Origin: QAMX01 sp964515055
Lineage (GTDB): Bacteria > Bacillota > Clostridia > Oscillospirales > QAMX01
NCBI GenBank assembly: GCA_964515055.1
Contig: CAZEUG010000028.1
Location: forward strand, 1-23,121
Length of the DNA: 23,121 nt
Reading direction: 5' to 3'
In this document: positions 15,545 to 22,712 of the stretch, one piece after another
How the letters are laid out: every line of letters starts with the position of its first letter
Numbering within the stretch: the stretch's first letter is position 1
Translations under genes and position numbers: made by a program
The notes under the pieces: generated by a model
Told to the model about the DNA's origin: nothing
Databases searched by the model: none
Seen by the model: the letters and a program-made list of their open reading frames with translations, nothing else

Positions 15545-17551
15545 GTGAAGCTCGAACGCAAAGTCGATTTTCATCCACCATACCTTGGCGTCGCCTACTA
15601 TCCGGAGGACTGGCCGGACGATCAGATTCCGTTCGATATCGCCAAAATGAAGGAAGCCGGGATCAATGTCGCACGCGTCGGGGAATTTGCCTGGCGAAAA
15701 ATGGAACCCAAACCGGGACAGTATGATTTTGCATGGCTCCATCATGTCGTCAACTGCCTGGGCGAGGCCGGCATTGCTGTTGTGCTCGGAACGCCGACAG
15801 CGACACCACCCCGCTGGTTTACGCTGGCTCATCCGGACAGCCTGCGTGAAACGCAGGTCGGCGTTCGCGTCAATCATGGCGGACGGCGTCACTGCTGCTC
15901 CAATCACCCGGCCTATCTGAAGGCCTGCGCAGCCATTGTCGAGGCCATGGCACGCGAGTTTGCCGAGGATCCGTACGTGATTGGCTGGCAGTGCGATAAT
16001 GAAATTTATGAAGGCGGAGACGGCTGCCTCTGCGTCCATTGCCAGCAGCGCTTCAAGGAGCTGCTCAAAAAACAATACGGCACGGTGGAAAACCTGAATG
16101 AAGCCTGGAACCTGAATCTGTTCAGCCAGGCGTATGACAGCTTTGATGATCTGCCGCTGCCAGTCAATGCGTGGGTCAACCCGCATCACCGCCTGGAATG
16201 GCGAACCGCCCAAAATGAGGCACACATCGATTTGATCCGGATGCAGGCTGAGATTCTCCACCGCTATGTTTCTGTACCGGTCGGAACGGATACAATGCCC
16301 TTCGGCGCCATGGATTATCGTGAAATGAACCGCACACTGGACGTCGTGCAGTTCAATCACTACAACATCCCAAAAAATGTGCAAAACGTCTGCTTCTGGT
16401 ACGATTTCCTCCGCACGCTGAAGCCGCATCCGTTCTGGAATACGGAAACGGCCACCTGCTGGAACGGCGGGATATCCGTCGATCAGTCCATCAAACCGGA
16501 AAATTACTGCCGCCTGAATTCCTGGCTCCCGCTGGCGCTCGGCGGGGAAGCGAATATGTACTGGCTCTGGCGGACGCACTGGGCAGGGCATGAGTTGACA
16601 CACGGCTCTGTTTTGGATTCCTCCGGTCGGCCACAGCATATCTGGGGTGAGGTTCAGCAGACCGCCGCAGACTTTGAACACGCCGCGTCGTTCCTGTCGG
16701 AGACACGCGTGGAAGCCAAAACGGCACTGCATTTCACAACGCGCAACTGGAATCTCTGGGCTACGCAGCCGCTGTTCAAGGACTCCAATTACATGGCCAC
16801 CATGTATGATCTGTTCTATCGCCCGCTGCTTGATCTCGGTATCCGCGTGGACGGTGCCGACAGCGTGCAGCCGCTTGATGACTATCGCCTGCTGATTTCG
16901 CCGATGATGATGACGCTCGATGAAAATGACCTGCCGCAGAGAATCCGCAGCTGGGTCGAAAACGGCGGCGTCTGGGTGGTCGGCCCGATGTCGGATATTC
17001 GCACCAACATTGGTACCAAATTCCCGAATCGCCCGTTCGGCATCCTGGAGGACATGATCGGCGAATCCTGGCTCTATGGAATCCCGGACGCGGAAAACCG
17101 CATCCGGTCGGCGTGGAGCGATGGAACCACCTTTACCGGCGACCATTTCTATCAGGTCTTCGAGACCCCAAAAAACGCGGAGGCGCTGGTTCGCATTACG
17201 GAAGGCCACAGCACCCTGAAGGACAAGGCTGTCGTTTTCCATCAGCCATACGGCAAGGGACATATCATTGTCCTCGGTACCTTCCCGTCCACGGAGGATA
17301 TCCGCCGCATCTATGCATACGCGCTGGAGCTGGCCGGGCTGGATCATACAGCCACACCGGATGGCAATCTCGTCGTCGTGCCGCGCAGGGGCGCAACGCG
17401 CAACGGCGTGATTCTGGCTGAATATGCCAATCAGGGCGGGCGCTATCGCCTTGATCGCCCAATGGTTGATCTCCTGACTGGCCGCATTTGTGAAGGTGAA
17501 ATCCAGGTGCAGCCCTATGAGGTACTCGTCCTGGAAGAGCAGAACACCTGA
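15545..17551 (+). CDS. beta-galactosidase, glycoside hydrolase family 42
   Basis: The 668-residue enzyme has the three GH42 domains: a TIM barrel (about 12-390), a trimerisation domain of the GATase-like fold (about 395-600) and a short beta domain. The acid/base glutamate is E153 (WQCDNEIYEG) and the nucleophile is E301 (FWNTETATCW). The zinc-site cysteines of GH42 are present (C117 or C118, C161, C163, C166). It removes terminal beta-galactose from lactose-like or plant-derived oligosaccharides. There is no signal peptide, so it should act on sugars taken up by the cell. The start is GTG with AGGAGG upstream. It ends the long + strand run. Its linkage preference (beta-1,3, 1,4 or 1,6) cannot be read from the sequence. 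Confidence 0.95.
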   Translation: MKLERKVDFHPPYLGVAYYPEDWPDDQIPFDIAKMKEAGINVARVGEFAWRKMEPKPGQYDFAWLHHVVNCLGEAGIAVVLGTPTATPPRWFTLAHPDSLRETQVGVRVNHGGRRHCCSNHPAYLKACAAIVEAMAREFAEDPYVIGWQCDNEIYEGGDGCLCVHCQQRFKELLKKQYGTVENLNEAWNLNLFSQAYDSFDDLPLPVNAWVNPHHRLEWRTAQNEAHIDLIRMQAEILHRYVSVPVGTDTMPFGAMDYREMNRTLDVVQFNHYNIPKNVQNVCFWYDFLRTLKPHPFWNTETATCWNGGISVDQSIKPENYCRLNSWLPLALGGEANMYWLWRTHWAGHELTHGSVLDSSGRPQHIWGEVQQTAADFEHAASFLSETRVEAKTALHFTTRNWNLWATQPLFKDSNYMATMYDLFYRPLLDLGIRVDGADSVQPLDDYRLLISPMMMTLDENDLPQRIRSWVENGGVWVVGPMSDIRTNIGTKFPNRPFGILEDMIGESWLYGIPDAENRIRSAWSDGTTFTGDHFYQVFETPKNAEALVRITEGHSTLKDKAVVFHQPYGKGHIIVLGTFPSTEDIRRIYAYALELAGLDHTATPDGNLVVVPRRGATRNGVILAEYANQGGRYRLDRPMVDLLTGRICEGEIQVQPYEVLVLEEQNT

Positions 17552-17563
17552 GACACCGCCACT

Positions 17564-17591
17564 GGATGCGGATGGGGATTCACCCGCATCC
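17564..17591 (+). repeat. hairpin after the GH42 gene
   Basis: GGATGCGG (17564-17571) and CCGCATCC (17584-17591) pair over 8 bp with a 12-base loop, without a T-run. It may protect the 3' end of the mRNA. Confidence 0.5.
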
Positions 17592-17626
17592 CGGTAATTA
17601 CATCCTCTGCATCGATCAAACCGCAG

Positions 17627-17668
17627 AAAAACCCGCCCAACCGATTCGAATCGGCTGGGCGGGTTTTT
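17627..17668. terminator. strong bidirectional terminator
   Basis: Arms 17627-17639 and 17656-17668 (core AAAAACCCGCCCA / TGGGCGGGTTTTT) pair perfectly, with the palindrome CCGATTCGAATCGG (17641-17654) continuing the stem. A5 and T5 flank it, so it stops transcription from both the GH42 gene and the convergent oxidoreductase. Confidence 0.93.
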
Positions 17669-17688
17669 GTATCGCCTGTATGAAGGGA

Positions 17689-18774
17689 TTAGTCAAAGAA
17701 GTACGGCTGGCCGCTGTTGGCGGACTTGTAAATGCCGTCCAGAATCTTCGAGACAACATAAGCCTGCTCCGGCAGAACGCACGGCTTCGTACCGGTGCGC
17801 AGAGCATGATAGAACTGCTGTGCTTCGATTTCAGCCGGGCTGCCGTTGCTGCTGCCTTCAAAGAAGGCTGCACCGCCCGCGTTGAAGTCCGGCTTCAGAA
17901 CATACTGACGGCCGTTTTCAACACCATTGATCCGCAGACCATCGCGCATATCTGCACCGGCCTTGGAACCGGAAATGCTCGTGGAGGCTTCAATGACGTC
18001 GAGCGTATTCAGAGCCCAGGAGGATTCCAGAATGATGGTTGCGCCGTTCTTCATGACGACAAAGCCGAAGCAGCTGTCTTCGACCGTGAACTTCTTCGGA
18101 TCCCAGTCGCCCCAGCAGTTGCCGGTTGCGCCGTCCTGATCGGCCAGCTCACGATATTTGGTGCCAACGCAGTATTTCGGTTCGTAGTTGTTCATCATCC
18201 ACAGCGTCAGGTCGAGTGCGTGTGTACCGATATCAACCAGCGGACCGCCGCCCTGTTCCTCTTCGTTGAGGAAAACGCCCCATGTCGGAACGGCTCTGCG
18301 GCGGATGGCGTGTGCTTTGGCGAAATAAATATCGCCGAACGTGCCCTTTTCGCATTCAGCCTTCATATACTGGGAATCTGCGCGGTAACGGCTCTGATAA
18401 CCGATCGAGAGCGTTCTGCCGGTGCGCTGTGCGCATTCGAGCATGGCCTTGGCTTCGACTTCGTTGATGGCCATCGGCTTCTCGCAGAGGACATCTGCGC
18501 CAGCTTCCATGGCGGCGATGGACACTTCGCTGTGTTCACGGTTCGGCGTACAAACATGAACAACGTCCGGCTTTTCGACTTTCAGCAGCTCATGATAGTC
18601 TTCATAGACGCGTGCATCGGCGACACCATACTGCTTTGCAGCTTTTTCGGCGCGCTCGACAATAATGTCACAAAAAGCGACGAGTTCAATGTCCGGGACG
18701 GTTTTCAAAGCGGGAAGGTGCTTTCCGTTTGCAATACCACCGCAGCCGACGATGGCAACTCTGAGTTTTTCCAT
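17689..18774 (-). CDS. Gfo/Idh/MocA family oxidoreductase
   Basis: The 361-residue NAD(P)-dependent dehydrogenase belongs to the sugar/inositol oxidoreductase superfamily. The N-terminal Rossmann domain has VAIVGCGGIANGKH (7-18), the catalytic-lysine motif is EKP (98-100), and the C-terminal domain carries the D-I-G-T-H-A-L-D motif (GGPLVDIGTHALD). Substrates in this family are sugars, inositols or amino sugars and cannot be fixed here. The start chosen is the ATG at 18774, with AAGGA upstream; the frame is open for 28 more codons, but those cover the promoter. It has its own consensus promoter and converges with the GH42 gene. A role in the same sugar pathway is plausible but unproven. Confidence 0.93.
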   Translation of the reverse strand: MEKLRVAIVGCGGIANGKHLPALKTVPDIELVAFCDIIVERAEKAAKQYGVADARVYEDYHELLKVEKPDVVHVCTPNREHSEVSIAAMEAGADVLCEKPMAINEVEAKAMLECAQRTGRTLSIGYQSRYRADSQYMKAECEKGTFGDIYFAKAHAIRRRAVPTWGVFLNEEEQGGGPLVDIGTHALDLTLWMMNNYEPKYCVGTKYRELADQDGATGNCWGDWDPKKFTVEDSCFGFVVMKNGATIILESSWALNTLDVIEASTSISGSKAGADMRDGLRINGVENGRQYVLKPDFNAGGAAFFEGSSNGSPAEIEAQQFYHALRTGTKPCVLPEQAYVVSKILDGIYKSANSGQPYFFD

Positions 18775-18823
18775 ATGTATGTTCCTTTCCAGCGCATCTG
18801 TCTTTCTGATACGTCTTACCATA

Positions 18824-18852
18824 ATTATATTGCATTTTCCTACCAATGTCAA
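18824..18852 (-). promoter_or_regulatory. perfect-consensus promoter of the oxidoreductase gene
   Basis: On the minus strand: TTGACA (18847-18852), 17-bp spacer, TATAAT (18824-18829). All twelve hexamer positions match the sigma-A consensus. Such a strong promoter normally needs a repressor; nearby repeated GGAAAAT half sites are candidates. Confidence 0.88.
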
Positions 18853-19007
18853 TATCAATTTGGAAAATTCATCCTTGACTGGAAAATATTGAATTTTTCC
18901 GAAAACAGAAATCTACCGGAAAAGGAACCCGCACAGCAACGGATGCATATACGGCCGCCGTCTGTGCAGGTCCTATACATATATACCGCATAAAAAGTCG
19001 ATTTCCG

Positions 19008-19041
19008 CCGTTTCCACATCGTGTGGAAAACGGTGTTTTTT
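19008..19041 (+). terminator. intrinsic terminator, rightward
   Basis: CCGTTTCCACA (19008-19018) pairs with TGTGGAAAACGG (19022-19033) with one bulged base and a 3-base loop, followed by TG and six T residues (19036-19041). No + strand gene is recognised upstream, so the transcript it ends is unknown. Confidence 0.6.
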
Positions 19042-19325
19042 CCCGCCCCGCAAAGGATTCCCACAGCTTCCACAGAGTTTTCCACACCTCGTGTGAATCC
19101 TCTATCCTGCATTGCAGACTGCATATACATTGCCGACCGAAAGGAATCGATGCATTCTTTCCAAATCCCCGCATTTTTATTCGGGCAGACTGCAAAGAAC
19201 CGACTGCAACCCGCCAAAATCCACAAAGCAAATGTTCGAACCAATGACAGAGACAGGGGATAGAGGTTGAAAAAGATCAAAATCAAACGAAGAACAGGCG
19301 AATTGCAGCGACTTTTGCGGAACAT

Positions 19326-20588
19326 TCAGCTGTCAAAAATCTGTCGGAGCCGGTTGTATTTTGCGGTTCGTTCACTCCGACAGGGTGCGCCGGCTTTGAT
19401 GAAATCTGCATGAACTGCAACGGCAAAGTCTGCAAGAAATGAATCGGACGTTTCGCCGGAACGGTGCGAGGCAATGACGCGGTAGCGGTTTCGCTGGGCG
19501 AGCGCAACCGTGTCCAGCGTCTCGGTCAATGTCCCGGCCTGATTGGGCTTGATCAGAATCGCATTGCCGAGGTGCTGATCAATGCCATATTGCAAACGGG
19601 CGGCCTGTGTGACAAACAGATCGTCCCCGACGAGCATGGTACTCTGGCCGAGCCGCTCCGTCAACGTCTTCCAGAGCACTTCATCGTTCTCACCGGCACC
19701 ATCCTCAATGGAGCAAATCGGAAAGAGCGATGCCAGATAGCGGTAACGCCTCAGCAGCTGCTGGGGAGAAAAGGTGCGCTGCACTTTCGGCAGGTGGTAA
19801 CTTCCGTCCGCGGCGGCCCATTCGCTGGCTGCCACATCCAGTGCAAGCCAGACATCCCGCCCCGGTTTCAGACCGGATGCTTCAATTGCATCACAAATGA
19901 GCTGTAACGCATCCTCATCACGTTTGAATTGGGGTGCGAATCCACCCTCATCACCGACCGATGTGGCGATTCCCTTGCTTTTCAGAAGCCGTTTCAACGA
20001 TTGATACACGGAGGTACCGTACTCCATTGCCTGCGCAAACGTCTGCGCACCGGTCGGAACGATCAGATACTCCTGAATATCCAACGGATTGTCCGCGTGC
20101 GCGCCACCGTTGATGACGTTCAGCATCGGCACGGGGAATGAACGCCGCGCCTGAATGCCACCCAGATACTGCCAGACCGGCAGCCCATACGCGCTGGCCG
20201 CCGCAACGGCACACGCCAGCGAAACCGGCAGAATCGCGTTGGCACCGAGCCGGGATTTGTTTTCCGTCCCGTCCAGCTCACACATCGTCTGGTCAATGGT
20301 TCGCTGATCAGCTGCGTTCATGCCCTTCAACGCCCGCGCAATTGGCCCGTTGATGTTGCCGACGGCCTGCAAACAGCCGAGACCGGACAGACGCGCCGCA
20401 ACGCCGTCACGTAGCTCCACGGCCTCGTATTGGCCGGTCGAAGCGCCGGAGGGTGTCGCAGCCTGACCGGTATGGATGTGTCCGTCTGTCCCGCGAACGC
20501 GAACCGTCGCAGAGACGGTTGGGTTCCCACGGGAATCCAGAATCTCCGCCGCATGAATCTCTAAAATTTCCACATTTGTATGCATCAT
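19326..20588 (-). CDS. eno: enolase (divergent)
   Basis: The 420-residue enolase converts 2-phosphoglycerate to phosphoenolpyruvate in glycolysis. All key residues align with the E. coli enzyme: loop SGASTG (47-52), H164 and E173 (HADNPLDIQE), E214 (GDEGGFAP), Mg ligands D251, E295 and D322, catalytic K347 (ILIKPNQ), HRSGET (375-380) and K398 (FIKAG). Differences from the usual form include SGETSD for SGETED, and AVHADFIKAGAP where GTAAGQIKTGS is nearly invariant. It is slightly shorter than the typical 430 residues. I chose the ATG at 20588 because GGAG lies 9 bases upstream; a second ATG follows directly. It is probably active, and may be a second isozyme. It is a single-gene unit with a palindrome in its leader. 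Confidence 0.9.
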   Translation of the reverse strand: MMHTNVEILEIHAAEILDSRGNPTVSATVRVRGTDGHIHTGQAATPSGASTGQYEAVELRDGVAARLSGLGCLQAVGNINGPIARALKGMNAADQRTIDQTMCELDGTENKSRLGANAILPVSLACAVAAASAYGLPVWQYLGGIQARRSFPVPMLNVINGGAHADNPLDIQEYLIVPTGAQTFAQAMEYGTSVYQSLKRLLKSKGIATSVGDEGGFAPQFKRDEDALQLICDAIEASGLKPGRDVWLALDVAASEWAAADGSYHLPKVQRTFSPQQLLRRYRYLASLFPICSIEDGAGENDEVLWKTLTERLGQSTMLVGDDLFVTQAARLQYGIDQHLGNAILIKPNQAGTLTETLDTVALAQRNRYRVIASHRSGETSDSFLADFAVAVHADFIKAGAPCRSERTAKYNRLRQIFDS

Positions 20589-20629
20589 TCTCTCTGGCTC
20601 CTTTGTTCGGATGCTGTTAGGATGCCGTT

Positions 20630-20641
20630 TTCTCGCGAGAA
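20630..20641. promoter_or_regulatory. 12-bp perfect palindrome in the enolase leader
   Basis: TTCTCGCGAGAA is a perfect palindrome 42 bases before the enolase start, a typical operator position. Upstream lies only a weak promoter candidate on the minus strand, TTGGCA (20698-20703), 17 bp, TATCGA (20675-20680). Confidence 0.4.
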
Positions 20642-20769
20642 TATGCAAAAAGCCCGGACCAAAATGCTCAACCCTCGATAATTTCCGGAATTCACATTGC
20701 CAAACAGCAACAGACGAAACAGCAGGGAAAATCCACCCACGAATTTTCTGAAAAATGGGAAATTAGCTC

Positions 20770-20798
20770 TTGACAGAACCAGACTTTTCTGATATACT
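20770..20798 (+). promoter_or_regulatory. tRNA-Cys promoter
   Basis: TTGACA (20770-20775), 17-bp spacer, TATACT (20793-20798) with TGA before it. It lies 29 bases before the tRNA 5' end. Confidence 0.85.
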
Positions 20799-20827
20799 AT
20801 ATAAGTCGTCAGCGACAGCACTTGAAT

Positions 20828-20902
<75 letters not shown>

Positions 20903-20906
20903 GTTT

Positions 20907-20942
20907 ATCGACATTCTTCCTCGGAAGAATGTCGATTTTTTT
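20907..20942 (+). terminator. tRNA-Cys terminator
   Basis: ATCGACATTCTTCC (20907-20920) and GGAAGAATGTCGAT (20923-20936) pair perfectly over 14 bp and run into seven T residues (20936-20942). Confidence 0.95.
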
Positions 20943-21042
20943 ATGCAATCCATCCAAAATGGGTTGCCTCATGATGATACAACCAGTGGTAGAACAATAT
21001 TCAAATCGTTGGATGTGAACATTTGCAGCGCTCTGTGATATC

Positions 21043-21420
21043 ATGTCCTTCGAATCGGTTCGATTTCAACAAACGAGGTCACATGAAGGGGAAGCATTTT
21101 TTGAGAACCTGAAGCATATGCGGAAACAGAGAGGCCTGATACAGGAACAAATCGCGGAAGCACTGGGCGTATCCTGTCAGGCTGTCAGCAAGTGGAAAAT
21201 GAGTGCATCCTACCCTGACATTGCTCTGCTTCCAATCCCTGTGGATTATTTTTGCGTGTCCGTGGATTGCCTGATCGGACGCGACACCAGCCAGCAAATC
21301 GAAGAGATCGAGCAGTCCTGCAATCACGCAAATGACCTGTTTTCCGAGCAGCGCTATATGAAGGCCATACCGCTTCTCCGTGAAAGGGTGTCTCATGGCA
21401 GAGCCCTGGCCGGGCATTAG
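21043..21420 (+). pseudogene. truncated XRE-type HTH regulator remnant
   Basis: The frame carries a clear HTH_3 domain: FFENLKHMRKQRGLIQEQIAE, then ALGVSCQAVSKWK, then SYPDIALLP and VDYFCVSVDCLIGRD. The start of the usual C-terminal helical/TPR part follows (ANDLFSEQRYMKAIPLLRE). After about base 21390 the homology stops, and the frame ends 10 codons later. Family members of this clostridial type continue for 100 residues or more. The best start signal, ATG at 21083 after GAGGTC, is one base out of frame with the HTH, which suggests a frameshift in the GGGG or TTTTTT run. The frame before the HTH has no ribosome binding site. Odd residues (WKMSAS for WENGxS, LLPIPVDYF for LLPxIADYF) also suggest decay. 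Confidence 0.65.
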
Positions 21421-21484
21421 TCTCGCTTTCATTGTGCCGTTCCTGACGTCGGCAGCACCACACTGCAAAAAAACAACGGGACGC

Positions 21485-21513
21485 TTGCAATGTACCCCGC
21501 CGTATGTTATAAT
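21485..21513 (+). promoter_or_regulatory. promoter of the metallophosphoesterase gene
   Basis: TTGCAA (21485-21490), 17-bp spacer, TATAAT (21508-21513) preceded by TGT (extended -10). The leader to the start codon is about 110 bases and contains a tandem repeat. Confidence 0.8.
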
Positions 21514-21551
21514 GACAGAAACGCGCAGGGCTCCCTGCACAGACTCCGGAG

Positions 21552-21575
21552 AATGCGCAGGGAAATGCGCAGGGA
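21552..21575 (+). repeat. 12-bp tandem repeat in a leader
   Basis: AATGCGCAGGGA occurs twice head to tail, followed by a partial third copy (AATGC, 21576-21580). It lies in the untranslated leader of the metallophosphoesterase gene. Confidence 0.8.
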
Positions 21576-21628
21576 AATGCATTCCCACATTCCCAATTCA
21601 GAATGCAGTCGAGAAAGGGCAATGATCC

Positions 21629-22462
21629 ATGAGTTCGAAAAACTTGAAAATCCTCAAAAATACCATATCCATCGGTATTCCAGAACCGTTTCAAATCCTG
21701 CATATCACCGACAGCCACCTGACACTCGATGATCCCGGCTGGAATCGCAAATCCACGTTCGATCTCGATTATGACGGCTCCTGCATGGATTATCTGAATC
21801 AGGCGCTCGACTATGCCGAACGGAACCATCAGGTCATCCTGCATACCGGTGACCTGATCGACTTCCTGTCGGAAGGCAATTTCGAATGGGTTGACCGGAA
21901 CTTCCGTGACCGTGACTACCTGTACGCAGCCGGAAATCACGATTTTTTCTGCTATCAGATGGGATTTGGCGAAGATTATGATTATAAATGGCACAATATC
22001 AAAGCCATTGCACCGCATCTGAAAAGCAACCTGTATTTCGATGCCCGTGTGATGCACGGCGTCAATTTTGTCACGATGGACGATTCCTATTACCTCATCC
22101 GCGAAGGCCAGCTCGAAGCGCTGAAGGCCGAAGTGGCCAAGGGCTACCCGATCATTCTGTGTATGCATGTCCCTCTGTATACACCGGCTCTGGTGAAAAC
22201 GGCCAGTGAAGCGCCTGTTGCCTATGTGCTGGCCGCACCGGACGAGTACCTCGCAACCTACCCGGAGCACCGCCGAATTCAACAAACGCCGGATGAGATG
22301 ACGCGAAAAGCCGTCGAATACATCCGGAATGAACCGCTGATCCGCGCCGTGATCGCCGGTCACACCCACAATAACTTTGAAGAAACACTGGAGCATGGCA
22401 TGGTGCAGTACGTGACACATGGCACCTTTGCCGGTTACGTCCGGGAATTGACCATCTGCTGA
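21629..22462 (+). CDS. calcineurin-like metallophosphoesterase
   Basis: The 277-residue protein has all the metal-binding motifs of the family in order: D28-S-H30 (ITDSHLT), G74-D75 (HTGDLID), G-N103-H104-D (AAGNHDF), H180 (CMHVP) and GHTH (244-247). It should be a two-metal phosphoesterase. The substrate (phosphodiester, nucleotide or phospholipid head group) is not readable. No signal peptide or membrane helix is seen. I chose the ATG at 21629 because GAAAGGG lies 9 bases upstream; another ATG at 21622 is out of frame. It has its own promoter (21485-21513) and a terminator downstream (22581-22620), so it is monocistronic. Confidence 0.9.
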   Translation: MSSKNLKILKNTISIGIPEPFQILHITDSHLTLDDPGWNRKSTFDLDYDGSCMDYLNQALDYAERNHQVILHTGDLIDFLSEGNFEWVDRNFRDRDYLYAAGNHDFFCYQMGFGEDYDYKWHNIKAIAPHLKSNLYFDARVMHGVNFVTMDDSYYLIREGQLEALKAEVAKGYPIILCMHVPLYTPALVKTASEAPVAYVLAAPDEYLATYPEHRRIQQTPDEMTRKAVEYIRNEPLIRAVIAGHTHNNFEETLEHGMVQYVTHGTFAGYVRELTIC

Positions 22463-22580
22463 CGCGCCATCCAACCTCTCAAGCTCCAACAAAAGCACAG
22501 CTTACCGTTTTTGCGGCCGCATGGAAAAACGACAGAGACGCGACACATTCCGGCCTGTTTGACACGACAAATGACAAGAT

Positions 22581-22620
22581 CATGGGTATTTGGTGAAAAC
22601 CAGGTACCCATGTTTTTTTT
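22581..22620 (+). terminator. terminator after the metallophosphoesterase gene
   Basis: CATGGGTA (22581-22588) and TACCCATG (22605-22612) pair, with an inner GGT/ACC pair, and eight T residues follow (22613-22620). Between the gene and this site, CGTTTTT (22506-22512) and AAAAACG (22525-22531) flank GCGGCCGC, a second weaker inverted repeat. Confidence 0.85.
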
Positions 22621-22712
22621 GCTTCGAGATCGAGGTCAATTCAGGCATTGTAAAAGAAAAAACATCAAAGAGGTGAACATCACTCAAACAATCAGGAACA
22701 GGAGGATTTGAC

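Larger units (their letters stand above)
18775..19325. other. gene-free stretch between two minus-strand genes
   Basis: This 551-base stretch holds the oxidoreductase promoter (18824-18852) with repeated GGAAAAT-type half sites (18834-18900), a + strand terminator (19008-19041), a nested palindrome block with five nonamers ending CCACA (19010-19086), and the 10-mer GCAGACTGCA twice (19114-19123 and 19185-19194). Open frames on both strands have no family resemblance and carry Cys- and Arg-rich chance-like sequence. I see no clear terminator for the enolase gene, whose stop is at 19326. Confidence 0.6.

Noticed and set aside
14789..17347. Open frame of 852 codons on the minus strand opposite the NodB-like, membrane and GH42 genes
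   Set aside because: It is antisense to three well-supported genes, has no recognisable domains and is explained by codon bias in GC-rich DNA.
17566..18993. Open frame of 475 codons on the plus strand opposite the oxidoreductase gene
   Set aside because: It runs through a strong terminator and a consensus promoter and has no domain likeness.
19010..19086. Replication origin (oriC) from the DnaA-box-like nonamers
   Set aside because: No exact TTATCCACA box and no dnaA, dnaN, rpmH or rnpA gene nearby; terminator arms explain two of the nonamers.
18855..19325. Minus-strand frame of 156 codons between the enolase and oxidoreductase genes
   Set aside because: It covers the terminator and palindrome block, is Cys/Arg-rich without any motif, and lacks a ribosome binding site.
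22511..22711. Plus-strand frame of 66 codons before the recombinase
   Set aside because: It runs through the terminator at 22581-22620 and has no ribosome binding site or recognisable sequence.
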